Below are positions 1-7,023 of a stretch of 11,733 bases of DNA, in pieces (the stretch's first letter is position 1; the number at the start of each line of letters is the position of its first letter). The translations under genes were made by a program, and so were the position numbers. The DNA is from an uncultured Ruminococcus sp. Lineage in GTDB: Bacteria; Bacillota; Clostridia; Oscillospirales; CAG-272. Under the pieces are notes generated by a model, which saw only the letters and a program-made list of their open reading frames with translations, had not been told where the DNA came from and made no database searches. Location of the stretch: assembly GCA_902782785.1 (NCBI GenBank), contig CACZOH010000170.1, positions 1-11,733 of the forward strand, written 5' to 3'.

Positions 1-525
1 TCGGCGGATAAAAAATACGACCCGACTTCCTTTGCAAGTCAGAAGGAGGACGCGGCGAAGGCGCTTATGGCGGGCGAGACGTTCCGTCCGGGCTGGTGCT
101 TCAACGAGCTTGTAAAGATACTGTCGGAGAGCATAAGAATACTTGAAAGCGACGGCTCCTCAGCCGCCGTCCGGGCGTTCTGCTGGATGCAGGGCGAAAG
201 CGACGCTAACAGCGAAGAGGCGACGTCCTCCTACGCCGCAAATTACCGTGCGTTCGTATCCGATCTCAAAGCCCGCTTCGCACCGTATACCGGAGAATGC
301 GTTTTCATCGACGCGGGGATAAGCACGGTATGGGAGAGATACGAAAGAATGAACGAGATAAAGAAAGAGCACGCGGAAAAGAATAAAAACTCCGTTTTCA
401 TAGACACGATAAAGGCGGGACTCACAACAAAAAACGAGCCGCACGGACAGCCCGATATAGGTCACTACGACGCGGAAAGCATGCTCCGGCTCGGCCGTCT
501 TTTCGCAAATTACATAAAAATATAA
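1..525 (+). CDS. Sialate O-acetylesterase / SGNH-like carbohydrate esterase, C-terminal part (5' truncated)
   Basis: The reading frame is open from the first base, so the N-terminus lies outside the window; no ATG inside it is a credible start. Residues FCWMQGESDA match the W-x-QGE-x-D block of the SASA/acetylxylan esterase family (Pfam SASA, related to CE6). The near-terminal DIGHYDAESMLRLG carries the conserved D-x-x-H pair that supplies the catalytic Asp/His of SGNH-type hydrolases. The nucleophile serine (GQSN-type block) would be upstream and is not visible. Such enzymes remove acetyl groups from sialic acid or from plant polysaccharide side chains. Export cannot be judged because the N-terminus is missing. 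The stop lies 10 bp before the -35 of the next gene and no terminator hairpin is visible. The family call is good; the substrate is not determined. Confidence 0.8.
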   Translation, partial: SADKKYDPTSFASQKEDAAKALMAGETFRPGWCFNELVKILSESIRILESDGSSAAVRAFCWMQGESDANSEEATSSYAANYRAFVSDLKARFAPYTGECVFIDAGISTVWERYERMNEIKKEHAEKNKNSVFIDTIKAGLTTKNEPHGQPDIGHYDAESMLRLGRLFANYIKI

Positions 526-535
526 ATACAATAAC

Positions 536-564
536 TTGACATTGCGGAAAACGCGTGTTATAAT
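536..564 (+). promoter_or_regulatory. Consensus sigma-70/SigA promoter for the large lipoprotein gene
   Basis: TTGACA (536-541) and TATAAT (559-564) are both perfect hexamers separated by exactly 17 bp. Transcription should begin near 571, giving a short ~34-nt leader before the ATG at 605. The reading frame could be extended upstream to a TTG at 536, but that TTG is the -35 box itself, which supports the later start. Confidence 0.88.
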
Positions 565-604
565 AAAAACAAAATATGTTTCTGAATTGAAAAAGAGGTT
601 GTTT

Positions 605-3600
605 ATGAAAAAAATACTGCCGTTTATACTTGCCGCTTTGTTTTTGCTGTCCGCCGTATCGTGCAATACGACGCCGGACGTGACTACGGACAACACAACA
701 GAGCCGGGTACGGAAATAATTACGGAAAAGGAGACAGAAGAAGTGACCGGAACGGAAACAGAAGCAATAACGGACGAGCCGATAATCGACGAGGACCCCG
801 TTTTCTATGAAAAAACGGACCGCGCGCCCGTTGATCCCGCAAGCGCCGACCTTTCGGGTACGGACTGGGACGGCACGATAGTCAACGCGAATGAACGCGC
901 AAACGGCGTAAGCGGCACCTTTACCGACGCCGAAAGAAAACAGTTTCTGATCAAAAATCAGACTTCGTCACTTTTATACGATCTTCAGACAAACGGGAAC
1001 AAGCAGGTCGCGGCGCTGTACAACGCCGAGGGGAAACCGTATTTCACAAATACGATGGACGCTTATATACTGAACGCCGACGGTGTTAAATTCAGCTCCG
1101 CGTATTCAATGTCGAACGGCAGGATGAACAGCAACCGTATAGGTTATTACTATTACGATTTCCGCTTCCGCGATCAGGATTTCATAGATCCGGAAAGCCT
1201 GAACGACACGGATTATTACGATATTATAGCCAAAGGCTCCAAGTGGTCCGGCAACGACGTCAAGGGTCTTTCAAAGAAGGGCGGCGTCCTGAAGTTTGAG
1301 GTGACCTCATCCATAGACCCGTATGTACTGACAAGCGTCAGTTATCCCGCCGACAGTTACGACTCTGTGCAGATAACAATAAAAGCCGACGTTTCGACCG
1401 TGGCGTATCTGTATATAATTGCTGGCTCCCACAGCGAATTCAATCAGGATCAGATGACCAACTTCAAATTCGTAGCGGGCAAATGGACGACGGTCGTCGT
1501 TCCCCTCTCCTCCGTCGCGGACTTCACGGGACTTGTCAAGGGCTTCAGGATAGACTGCGGCGTTCAGAGCGGCGAAAAGGTCGAGATAAAGGAGATAAGA
1601 GCGGTCAACAGAAGCAAATCCACGGTACCGCTCGCATTCGAGCATATTTTCCACACGTATTCCGATAAGATGCACGAGGTGGTGCGCGCCGTGGCCACCG
1701 CTGATTACGAGGGCGGCGGCAGATTTGAGACGCAGGTCGTCATACCCGCGGATACGGTGAGAAAATTCGTCATCAAAAACGCGGCGGGCGAGGTATCGTC
1801 GCTTGACGGATTTGATTTTTCCACAACGGAATACGTCGGCTTTGACATAAAGAACGCCGGCATATTCGGCATAATAATGCCCGCCGCCGAAAACAACGGC
1901 GATGTGAAGGTAGAGCTTTCGGGCGGGAATTATATAATCACCCGCGGCATGGACGTACAGGGGACGGTCAAAAAGGGCAAGGATATGCTTTTCGGTCACA
2001 GGCTTTACACCTCGGTCTCGCATCAGTTCAACGATCTGAGAAAAGAAGCGTACACGGAGAGGAATCCGCTTACCGATATTTATATAGTCAAAAAAGTTGA
2101 CGACGCGGAATTCAAGGGCTATGACCCGCTGACGGGCAGCTACGTCTTCACCGTAAGAGCCATGGAATTCAGCACGGCGTTCCACAGCCAGCCCAACAAG
2201 CAGTTCAACGTGAACGCGCTTATCTGCGGCGACGGCGTTGTCGACAGAAAGATATACGTGCAGACCGCGGAAAACTCCAAGACGCGCAGAGGCCGTCTTG
2301 AATGCGCCGCCATACTTGACGAGAAAAACAGAGTGCTCCCGCTTCCGCTTGAGGTCGGCAAAAACTTCGACGGAGAAAACGAAGAGCCGCTTTACTATCC
2401 CGAATACGGTACGGGCGCCGCGGCGTTCGGCGAGGTCTACGTACCCGTGACCGTCGGAAAGGACGAAAACAAACAGTTCACGATGCTCCATCTGTATCAG
2501 AACTGGGGCAACTACCCGCTGAAGCAGATCTCGTTCATCGCGTTCCACATACCGTATTATCATCTGTCCGTCGGCGTAACGGAGACGAACTGCATAACGC
2601 CGTATTACGTACAGGGCAAAGACGGCTGGATGCTCCCGGACTTCCGCGCAAATTCCGCTCCTTTCTGGGACGGCGGACGCGGCACTCAGCATACGAGCAT
2701 AGGAAAGCTGTTCTTCCTGCAGTATAAGGACGCAGACGGAAACGTGAACAAGGCGGAGATACAGAATTCCGACATAGTATCCTCCGGACCCGTATACGCG
2801 GATATAAACATGCATTATCTGTCCGACGACGGAAAGATAAAGGCGACGTACAGACACGCCGAAATGGCGCAGACGGACGAGACGAGAACGTATTATACCG
2901 TAAAATACGAGGTGCTTGACGATATAAAGATAGCTGATTTCAAAAACGATTTCTCCATCTTCTCGTTCGACAGCTTTAACGTCGGCTTCTCAAAGGTCGG
3001 CTATCTTGACGAAAACGGCAAAAACGTCGTGGAGAACGTAAAGCAGACTGAAAGATTCATAAAGCTCGGCGCGGAATATCCGTACTTTGATTTCTACGGC
3101 GGAAACGTAAAGGACAGCGTAAACTTCGCGCTTATAATCAGAGACAGCGATATAACCGTCGGCGGCAAAAAATACGACGGCAGGTTCCTGATAAAAGAGA
3201 AGTTCGACGGCACGGTCAACCTCGCTTCCCTGTCGCTCGATCTCGGCGAGACGACGCTTAAAAAGGGCGACGTGATAGAGCTGAACATGATCCTTCTGCC
3301 GTGGGGCTATTCCACAAGCACAAGCGACAAAAACGTGACGGACGTAAGACAGGACAGCTGCATTTCGCCGTTCAAAGTGACCGTCATAGAGGGCGAGGAG
3401 CACACGGACGATTATATCCCGTCGCTTCGCGCGGTCAACAACTCCGCAAAATTCAGGATATCCGGCGGCGCGAGCACCGCTGCCGTCAGGATCTACGGCT
3501 TCACGGACTACACGCTTCCCGAAATAACATTCAAGGCGGACGGCAAGGACGCGGATATAACGCTCGCGGGCAAAAACGGATATGACGGCTATCAGGTCAA

Positions 3601-3685
3601 CCGCGACGATGACGGAACGTATTCCTTCTCCTTCAACGTGAATATGAACAACGCCGCCGAATACGAAATAACGGTAAAACAGTAA
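605..3685 (+). CDS. Large secreted lipoprotein with carbohydrate-binding-like beta-sandwich, function unknown (1026 aa)
   Basis: The ATG at 605 is preceded by AAGAGG (593-598) and begins a type II signal peptide, MKKILPFILAALFLLSAVSC, with Cys20 as the expected lipidated residue. Residues 21-65 are a Thr/Glu-rich linker. Residues ~203-335 look like a jelly-roll carbohydrate-binding module: alternating beta strands ending in a KWTTVVVPL strand and a GFRID...VEIKEIRAVN strand, typical of galactose-binding-like folds. Residues ~340-925 are rich in aromatics and predicted beta, with notable blocks YQNWGNYPL (631-639), PYYHLSVGVTETNC (650-663) and NSAPFWDGGRG (683-693). Residues ~945-1026 resemble a small C-terminal beta domain. 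I do not recognise the family of the central region; a polysaccharide lyase, glycosidase or binding protein are all possible. It would be anchored on the outer face of the membrane. The LRR lipoprotein gene follows after 33 bp and is probably cotranscribed. Confidence 0.85.
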   Translation: MKKILPFILAALFLLSAVSCNTTPDVTTDNTTEPGTEIITEKETEEVTGTETEAITDEPIIDEDPVFYEKTDRAPVDPASADLSGTDWDGTIVNANERANGVSGTFTDAERKQFLIKNQTSSLLYDLQTNGNKQVAALYNAEGKPYFTNTMDAYILNADGVKFSSAYSMSNGRMNSNRIGYYYYDFRFRDQDFIDPESLNDTDYYDIIAKGSKWSGNDVKGLSKKGGVLKFEVTSSIDPYVLTSVSYPADSYDSVQITIKADVSTVAYLYIIAGSHSEFNQDQMTNFKFVAGKWTTVVVPLSSVADFTGLVKGFRIDCGVQSGEKVEIKEIRAVNRSKSTVPLAFEHIFHTYSDKMHEVVRAVATADYEGGGRFETQVVIPADTVRKFVIKNAAGEVSSLDGFDFSTTEYVGFDIKNAGIFGIIMPAAENNGDVKVELSGGNYIITRGMDVQGTVKKGKDMLFGHRLYTSVSHQFNDLRKEAYTERNPLTDIYIVKKVDDAEFKGYDPLTGSYVFTVRAMEFSTAFHSQPNKQFNVNALICGDGVVDRKIYVQTAENSKTRRGRLECAAILDEKNRVLPLPLEVGKNFDGENEEPLYYPEYGTGAAAFGEVYVPVTVGKDENKQFTMLHLYQNWGNYPLKQISFIAFHIPYYHLSVGVTETNCITPYYVQGKDGWMLPDFRANSAPFWDGGRGTQHTSIGKLFFLQYKDADGNVNKAEIQNSDIVSSGPVYADINMHYLSDDGKIKATYRHAEMAQTDETRTYYTVKYEVLDDIKIADFKNDFSIFSFDSFNVGFSKVGYLDENGKNVVENVKQTERFIKLGAEYPYFDFYGGNVKDSVNFALIIRDSDITVGGKKYDGRFLIKEKFDGTVNLASLSLDLGETTLKKGDVIELNMILLPWGYSTSTSDKNVTDVRQDSCISPFKVTVIEGEEHTDDYIPSLRAVNNSAKFRISGGASTAAVRIYGFTDYTLPEITFKADGKDADITLAGKNGYDGYQVNRDDDGTYSFSFNVNMNNAAEYEITVKQ

Positions 3686-3697
3686 AACAGTAAAAAA
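3674..3697 (+). repeat. 8-bp tandem repeat spanning a stop codon
   Basis: GTAAAACA occurs at 3674-3681 and 3682-3689, followed by the near copy GTAAAAAA at 3690-3697. The second copy contains the TAA stop (3683-3685) of the large lipoprotein gene. This looks like slippage-type duplication; no function is implied. Confidence 0.75.
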
Positions 3698-3718
3698 CAT
3701 GACGGGGGTGATCGGAGG

Positions 3719-5332
3719 ATGAGCGCTTCAACGCCGAAAAAAGCGGCGGTAATATCGGCATTTATCACCGTCTTTCTGCTTTCGCTCTCCTCATGCGATC
3801 TTTCCGGTATCGATCTGACGCCGGAAAGCACGTATATCCCGGTCACCACCGCCGCGGATACGGCAAAGCAGGCGGAAACAGAGACGGAAGCGGCTTCCCA
3901 TACCGTTTATGTCTGCGGCAAGGAGTTTTCGTCAGACGCGGAGGAGCTCGTTTTCTCGGGCGGGGAGATAAAAAGCCTTGCGGGGATAACGGATAAGCTG
4001 AGCGAATTCAAAAACCTCAGATCCGTTGATCTCGGCACGTTCGAGATAAGCGTTTTTGACGCGGAGGCGCTGAAAAGGGATTTCGGCGGTATAGATTTCA
4101 GATATACCGCGTACGTTCCGCTTTACGGGTCGAGGATAAAAACGACGGAAACGGAAATAGACCTGTCCGGCAAAGACATAACGGATCTGACGGAGCTGTC
4201 TGAGGCTCTTCCGTATCTGCCGTCCGTCACGCGCGTTTACAGCACGGACGGCATAACGTCATACGAAAACAAAAAAGACCTTGCCGAAAGGTTTCCGGAG
4301 GTCACGTTTTCCTTTGACGCGGTGTGCGGTATATACGGGCGCTCCGTCGTCGACTCGGCGGCCCTGCTCGATCTCAAGGGTCTTTCGATCGGCGACGATC
4401 TTGCGGAAAAGCTGAAAATGTTCCCGCGCCTTGAAGCGGTGGATCTGCATTTGACGGACGTGAGCGCGGAACAGCAGAGCGAGCTTGTAAAAGCTTTCCC
4501 GGAAATAAGGTTTTTATGGGACGTTGCGATCGGTGGTCAGTCGTACGATTCGGGCGTCGGCGACCTCGATCTTACGGGTACGCAGCTTGATACCGGCGCC
4601 GTCAGAGCCTTCATTCCGCTTTTTTACGATCTCGGACGGATAGATCTGTCGGACTGCGGCATGCAGAACGAAGAGCTTGCACAATTGCGTACAGAGTTTC
4701 CGGATATAAAAATAGTCTGGCGGCTTTATATGGGAAAATGGAGCCTTAAAACGGACGCGGTCGCGTTTTCCGTTCTGATCTACGATTATGATTATACGCG
4801 TCTGACGAGCGAGGATATAGAGGTCTTGAAATACTGCACGGACCTTCAGGCGCTCGACCTCGGTCATCAGGCGATAACGGATCTCTCCGTCATCGGGGAT
4901 CATCTGACGGATCTTCGCGTGCTGATACTCGTCGACAACAAGCTGAGCGATCTGTCTCCTCTTTCAAAGCTTCGTCATCTGCATTATCTCGAGATATTCG
5001 TAAACAGGCGGGTAAAGGATATATCTCCGCTCGGAGAGTGTAAGGAGCTTGTCGATCTGAACGTCAGTTATCTGTACGATTTAAGGGATATAACCGCTTT
5101 GCTCGGTCTGCCGCTTCTCGAACGGCTCTGGATAGAGCACACGGACGTTTCCGAAAAGGATATAAAGCGTCTGAAGGAAGCGCACCCGGACGCGACGGTC
5201 ATAGACGTCGGCGAGGGCTCGGTCGATCAGGGCTGGAGAGAACACCCGAGATATAAAGCGATGTTTGATATGTTCAAGAAAACGAATTATATAAGCGAGG
5301 AATTCACAAAATACGATCTTTCCGCATCATAA
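3719..5332 (+). CDS. Leucine-rich-repeat lipoprotein (537 aa)
   Basis: The N-terminus MSASTPKKAAVISAFITVFL leads to lipobox LSSC with Cys26 as the probable lipid anchor. Residues ~27-65 are a low-complexity acidic linker. Residues ~70-342 hold four degenerate copies of a ~68-residue unit, each containing an LDL-type LRR strand and ending in an FP-x-I-x-F-x-W-like block (121-137, 191-207, 259-275, 326-342). Residues ~370-480 are more canonical LRRs of the DLxxLxxL/L-x-DLSPL type. The tail GWREHPRYKAMFDMF (505-519) resembles the ending of many clostridial LRR surface proteins. Such proteins usually mediate protein or glycan contact; no catalytic motif is seen. It starts 33 bp after the large lipoprotein gene and has no promoter of its own that I can see. 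The start is set by GGGGGTG (3704-3710), 8 nt upstream; the nearer GGAGG (3714-3718) abuts the ATG and is too close to act as the usual site. Confidence 0.87.
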   Translation: MSASTPKKAAVISAFITVFLLSLSSCDLSGIDLTPESTYIPVTTAADTAKQAETETEAASHTVYVCGKEFSSDAEELVFSGGEIKSLAGITDKLSEFKNLRSVDLGTFEISVFDAEALKRDFGGIDFRYTAYVPLYGSRIKTTETEIDLSGKDITDLTELSEALPYLPSVTRVYSTDGITSYENKKDLAERFPEVTFSFDAVCGIYGRSVVDSAALLDLKGLSIGDDLAEKLKMFPRLEAVDLHLTDVSAEQQSELVKAFPEIRFLWDVAIGGQSYDSGVGDLDLTGTQLDTGAVRAFIPLFYDLGRIDLSDCGMQNEELAQLRTEFPDIKIVWRLYMGKWSLKTDAVAFSVLIYDYDYTRLTSEDIEVLKYCTDLQALDLGHQAITDLSVIGDHLTDLRVLILVDNKLSDLSPLSKLRHLHYLEIFVNRRVKDISPLGECKELVDLNVSYLYDLRDITALLGLPLLERLWIEHTDVSEKDIKRLKEAHPDATVIDVGEGSVDQGWREHPRYKAMFDMFKKTNYISEEFTKYDLSAS

Positions 5333-5354
5333 AAACCGTGTTTGTAAACGATAT

Positions 5355-5393
5355 ATGAATTTTCTGTCGAGCGAAAGTTTCGGAAAATTTCAT
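5355..5393 (+). repeat. Imperfect inverted repeat upstream of the DUF6514-like gene promoter
   Basis: ATGAATTTTC (5355-5364) pairs with GAAAATTTCAT (5383-5393), leaving one bulged T at 5388, and extends two more pairs inward. The apical loop is 14 nt. No U-tract follows on the plus strand, so it is a poor intrinsic terminator. It ends 9 bp before the -35 box and could be a regulator-binding site or the 3' end structure of the preceding transcript. Confidence 0.5.
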
Positions 5394-5401
5394 AAAATAT
5401 G

Positions 5402-5430
5402 TTGACAAATCTCCTTTTTTGATTTATTAT
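5402..5430 (+). promoter_or_regulatory. Sigma-70/SigA promoter for the DUF6514-like gene
   Basis: TTGACA (5402-5407) is followed by a 17-bp spacer and TATTAT (5425-5430). AT-rich sequence (5388-5401) lies just upstream. The predicted transcription start is near 5437, giving an ~87-nt leader before the ATG at 5524. Confidence 0.82.
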
Positions 5431-5436
5431 AGGAGG

Positions 5437-5523
5437 CGTTCCCCTGTGAACCCCCAACGCTCTCAAGTTCGCGTCGGGGAACCCCGGGCCCCCTGTAAAA
5501 CCAAAAAAGGAGACGGTTTTTTT
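5437..5523 (+). promoter_or_regulatory. G/C-rich structured leader with sequestered ribosome binding site
   Basis: The leader contains several mutually exclusive helices. CCCC-A-ACGC (5452-5460) pairs with GCGT-C-GGGG (5471-5479) around a 10-nt loop. The same GGGG plus AAC (5476-5482) can instead pair with GTTCCCC (5438-5444), or with the C-run at 5489-5493. A further weak stem, AAAACC (5497-5502) with GGTTTT (5515-5520), holds the Shine-Dalgarno AAGGAGA in its 12-nt loop and runs into T7 (5517-5523) directly before the ATG. I do not recognise a known riboswitch class. The structures are read by eye only. Confidence 0.5.
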
Positions 5524-5853
5524 ATGGACATCGTACCGGATTACGAGCTTGATCTGTCGCCGACACTGTATGGTAAATATAAAAATATCAAGGAAACAAC
5601 GGTTCGCTTATTTCAGGACGTGCATATCATATATTATCTGCTCAAAGGAAGAGCACGCACAGAGGACGCGGACGTTTACAGTATACTCTGCGTAAAGCTT
5701 TACCGCGGAATAACGGAGGAATGTGAATTCGCGTTCGACGTTTCGTCAAAGCGTGACGACGCCGCGCATATCTATGACGTCCTGTGCAGAAACGCCGTGA
5801 CGCCCTGCTGTTTGTTTGAAGCGCTTGAAAACATCATATATAACACGCTGTAA
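5524..5853 (+). CDS. Small DUF6514-like protein, function unknown (109 aa)
   Basis: The start ATG follows AAGGAGA (5507-5513) by about 10 nt. The frame is open further upstream to 5419, but that stretch overlaps the -10 box and the leader. The protein has no signal peptide or membrane segment and should be cytoplasmic. Its C-terminal half (residues 52-105: YSILCVKLYRG, FDVSSKRDDAAHIYDVL, then TPCCLFEALENII) follows the pattern I associate with DUF6514: a YSI/YGI strand, a DVS/DIS turn, a helix, and an SP/TP-led final helix. That family is common in Clostridia and has no established role. The assignment is from memory of the pattern and is moderate. The gene is monocistronic, with its own promoter and leader, and ends convergently 33 bp from the GH43-like gene. 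No clear terminator lies in that gap. Confidence 0.72.
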   Translation: MDIVPDYELDLSPTLYGKYKNIKETTVRLFQDVHIIYYLLKGRARTEDADVYSILCVKLYRGITEECEFAFDVSSKRDDAAHIYDVLCRNAVTPCCLFEALENIIYNTL

Positions 5854-5886
5854 AAGCGGTGACTCGGCGCCTTCTCCCCGTTTTGC

Positions 5887-7023
5887 TCACTCCACCCTTT
5901 TTCCGACCGTCACGGTGCCGTCACCGTTCCAGGTCAGATGAAAGATCTCGAGATACTGTTCGCAGCCCGGCTCGCGCAGGCAGCTCGATATATACCATCC
6001 GCCTCTGAATTCAAACACCTCCGCGCACGACGGGACGTTTGCGGGGCAAAGCGGCGGTGTCGTCCACGGGATGAGCATACCGAGACTTTTCCAGCCTCTG
6101 ACCGGATCGTCGGATACGGCGTACGCCGTGCCGTGATTGCAGTTTGTATAAAACAAATAATACTTTCCGCCGCGCTTCAGAACGAAAGGCGATTCGAGCG
6201 CGACGTCGCATATATCGAAAGCGTACGCGCCCCCGTCGCTCCAGTTTATCATATCGTATGAAGAAGCGACGCCGACGGCGGGACCGGTGTACGTCGAGGT
6301 ACAGTAATACATATACGCGCATCCGTCGTCGTCAACGAACACCATGGCGTCGCGGCAGTCGGACCAGCGGTCCGCGCTCCACGGACAGTCTTTCCCGGGT
6401 TTTACCACCGGGTTTTTTTCATATTTTTCCCATTTGTAAAGATCCTTTGACGTCGCAAGGCAGATCGCCTGCGCGACGTTTATATTTACGCCCGTATAGT
6501 ACATATAATACGTTCCGTCCTTCTTTGTCACGCCGGGCGACCAGACCTGATAATTCTCGTGCAGATCCCTGTCGACGCTGATCACGGGCGGCTCTATCCT
6601 CCAGTTGATCAGATCTGACGTGACCGCGTGGCCGACGGTCGATACGGGCATCGTATCCCACTCGTAGCCTATATATCCGCGGTTGTAAAACAGATGCATT
6701 TCGCCGTCCGCCTCTATGAAGCTGTGGTCGACCAGCGCGGTGCCGGGCTCCGTAAATCTGCCCCTGAGCGGGAAATCTCCCTTTTCAAGCGCTTCCGTAT
6801 AGCGCCTTGCCCGGTCCATATAATTCTCGACCGTATGCCCCGGACCGAAGCCGAAGCGTCCTCGCGTCGACGCGCCGGCGTTTACGTTATAAGCCCTCTC
6901 AAGCAGGATATTGACCGCGGCGACCGTCTTCACTGTCTCCGCATCCGTTTTCAGCTCAAAAGGAGCTATCCTTGTTTTCAGAGAATAGTATTCTTTTACA
7001 AATTCCGAAAGCTCTTCCATCAT
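5887..7023 (-). CDS. GH43/GH32-type five-bladed beta-propeller glycosidase, cytoplasmic (378 aa)
   Basis: After a helical N-terminal segment (residues 1-90) come the repeated propeller blades of clan GH-F/GH-J-like enzymes: LVDHSFIEADGEMHLFYNRG (97-116), VWSPGVTKKDGTYYMYYTG (160-178), CRDAMVFVDDDGCAYMYY (223-240), ALESPFVLKRGGKYYLFYTN (275-294) and CAEVFEFRGGWYISS (333-347). The acidic residues at the usual catalytic positions are present: D99, D225 in the R-D motif (equivalent to RDP of GH32 or the second Asp of GH43), and E277 in E-S-P. These proteins hydrolyse arabinosides, xylosides or fructosides; the exact family and substrate cannot be fixed here. There is no signal peptide, so the substrate is probably an imported oligosaccharide. 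The start ATG (7023-7021) overlaps the stop of the upstream phosphatase gene as ATGA, indicating translational coupling; a second ATG follows immediately at 7020. Confidence 0.85.
   Translation of the reverse strand: MMEELSEFVKEYYSLKTRIAPFELKTDAETVKTVAAVNILLERAYNVNAGASTRGRFGFGPGHTVENYMDRARRYTEALEKGDFPLRGRFTEPGTALVDHSFIEADGEMHLFYNRGYIGYEWDTMPVSTVGHAVTSDLINWRIEPPVISVDRDLHENYQVWSPGVTKKDGTYYMYYTGVNINVAQAICLATSKDLYKWEKYEKNPVVKPGKDCPWSADRWSDCRDAMVFVDDDGCAYMYYCTSTYTGPAVGVASSYDMINWSDGGAYAFDICDVALESPFVLKRGGKYYLFYTNCNHGTAYAVSDDPVRGWKSLGMLIPWTTPPLCPANVPSCAEVFEFRGGWYISSCLREPGCEQYLEIFHLTWNGDGTVTVGKRVE

Noticed and set aside
536..604. N-terminal extension of the large lipoprotein to a TTG at 536
   Set aside because: The TTG is the -35 hexamer and the extension spans the -10 and leader. 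The signal peptide begins at the ATG at 605, which has its own RBS.
1307..2857. Long open frame of 516 codons on the minus strand
   Set aside because: It is fully antisense to the large lipoprotein gene, which has a signal peptide, RBS and consensus promoter. The antisense product is a low-complexity, Arg/Val/Tyr-rich shadow without a recognisable domain.
5419..5523. N-terminal extension of the DUF6514-like protein to 5419
   Set aside because: The extension starts inside the promoter spacer and covers the -10 box and leader. The ATG at 5524 has a good RBS and begins the recognisable protein.
5437..5523. preQ1-type riboswitch before the DUF6514-like gene
   Set aside because: The A-rich tail before GGAG is superficially similar, but the expected small G/C stem with its conserved loop does not fit the spacing, and no queuosine gene follows.
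5854..5886. Bidirectional terminator between the convergent genes
   Set aside because: Only AAAA-CGG with CCG-TTTT with a bulge and a long loop can be drawn, which is too weak to call.
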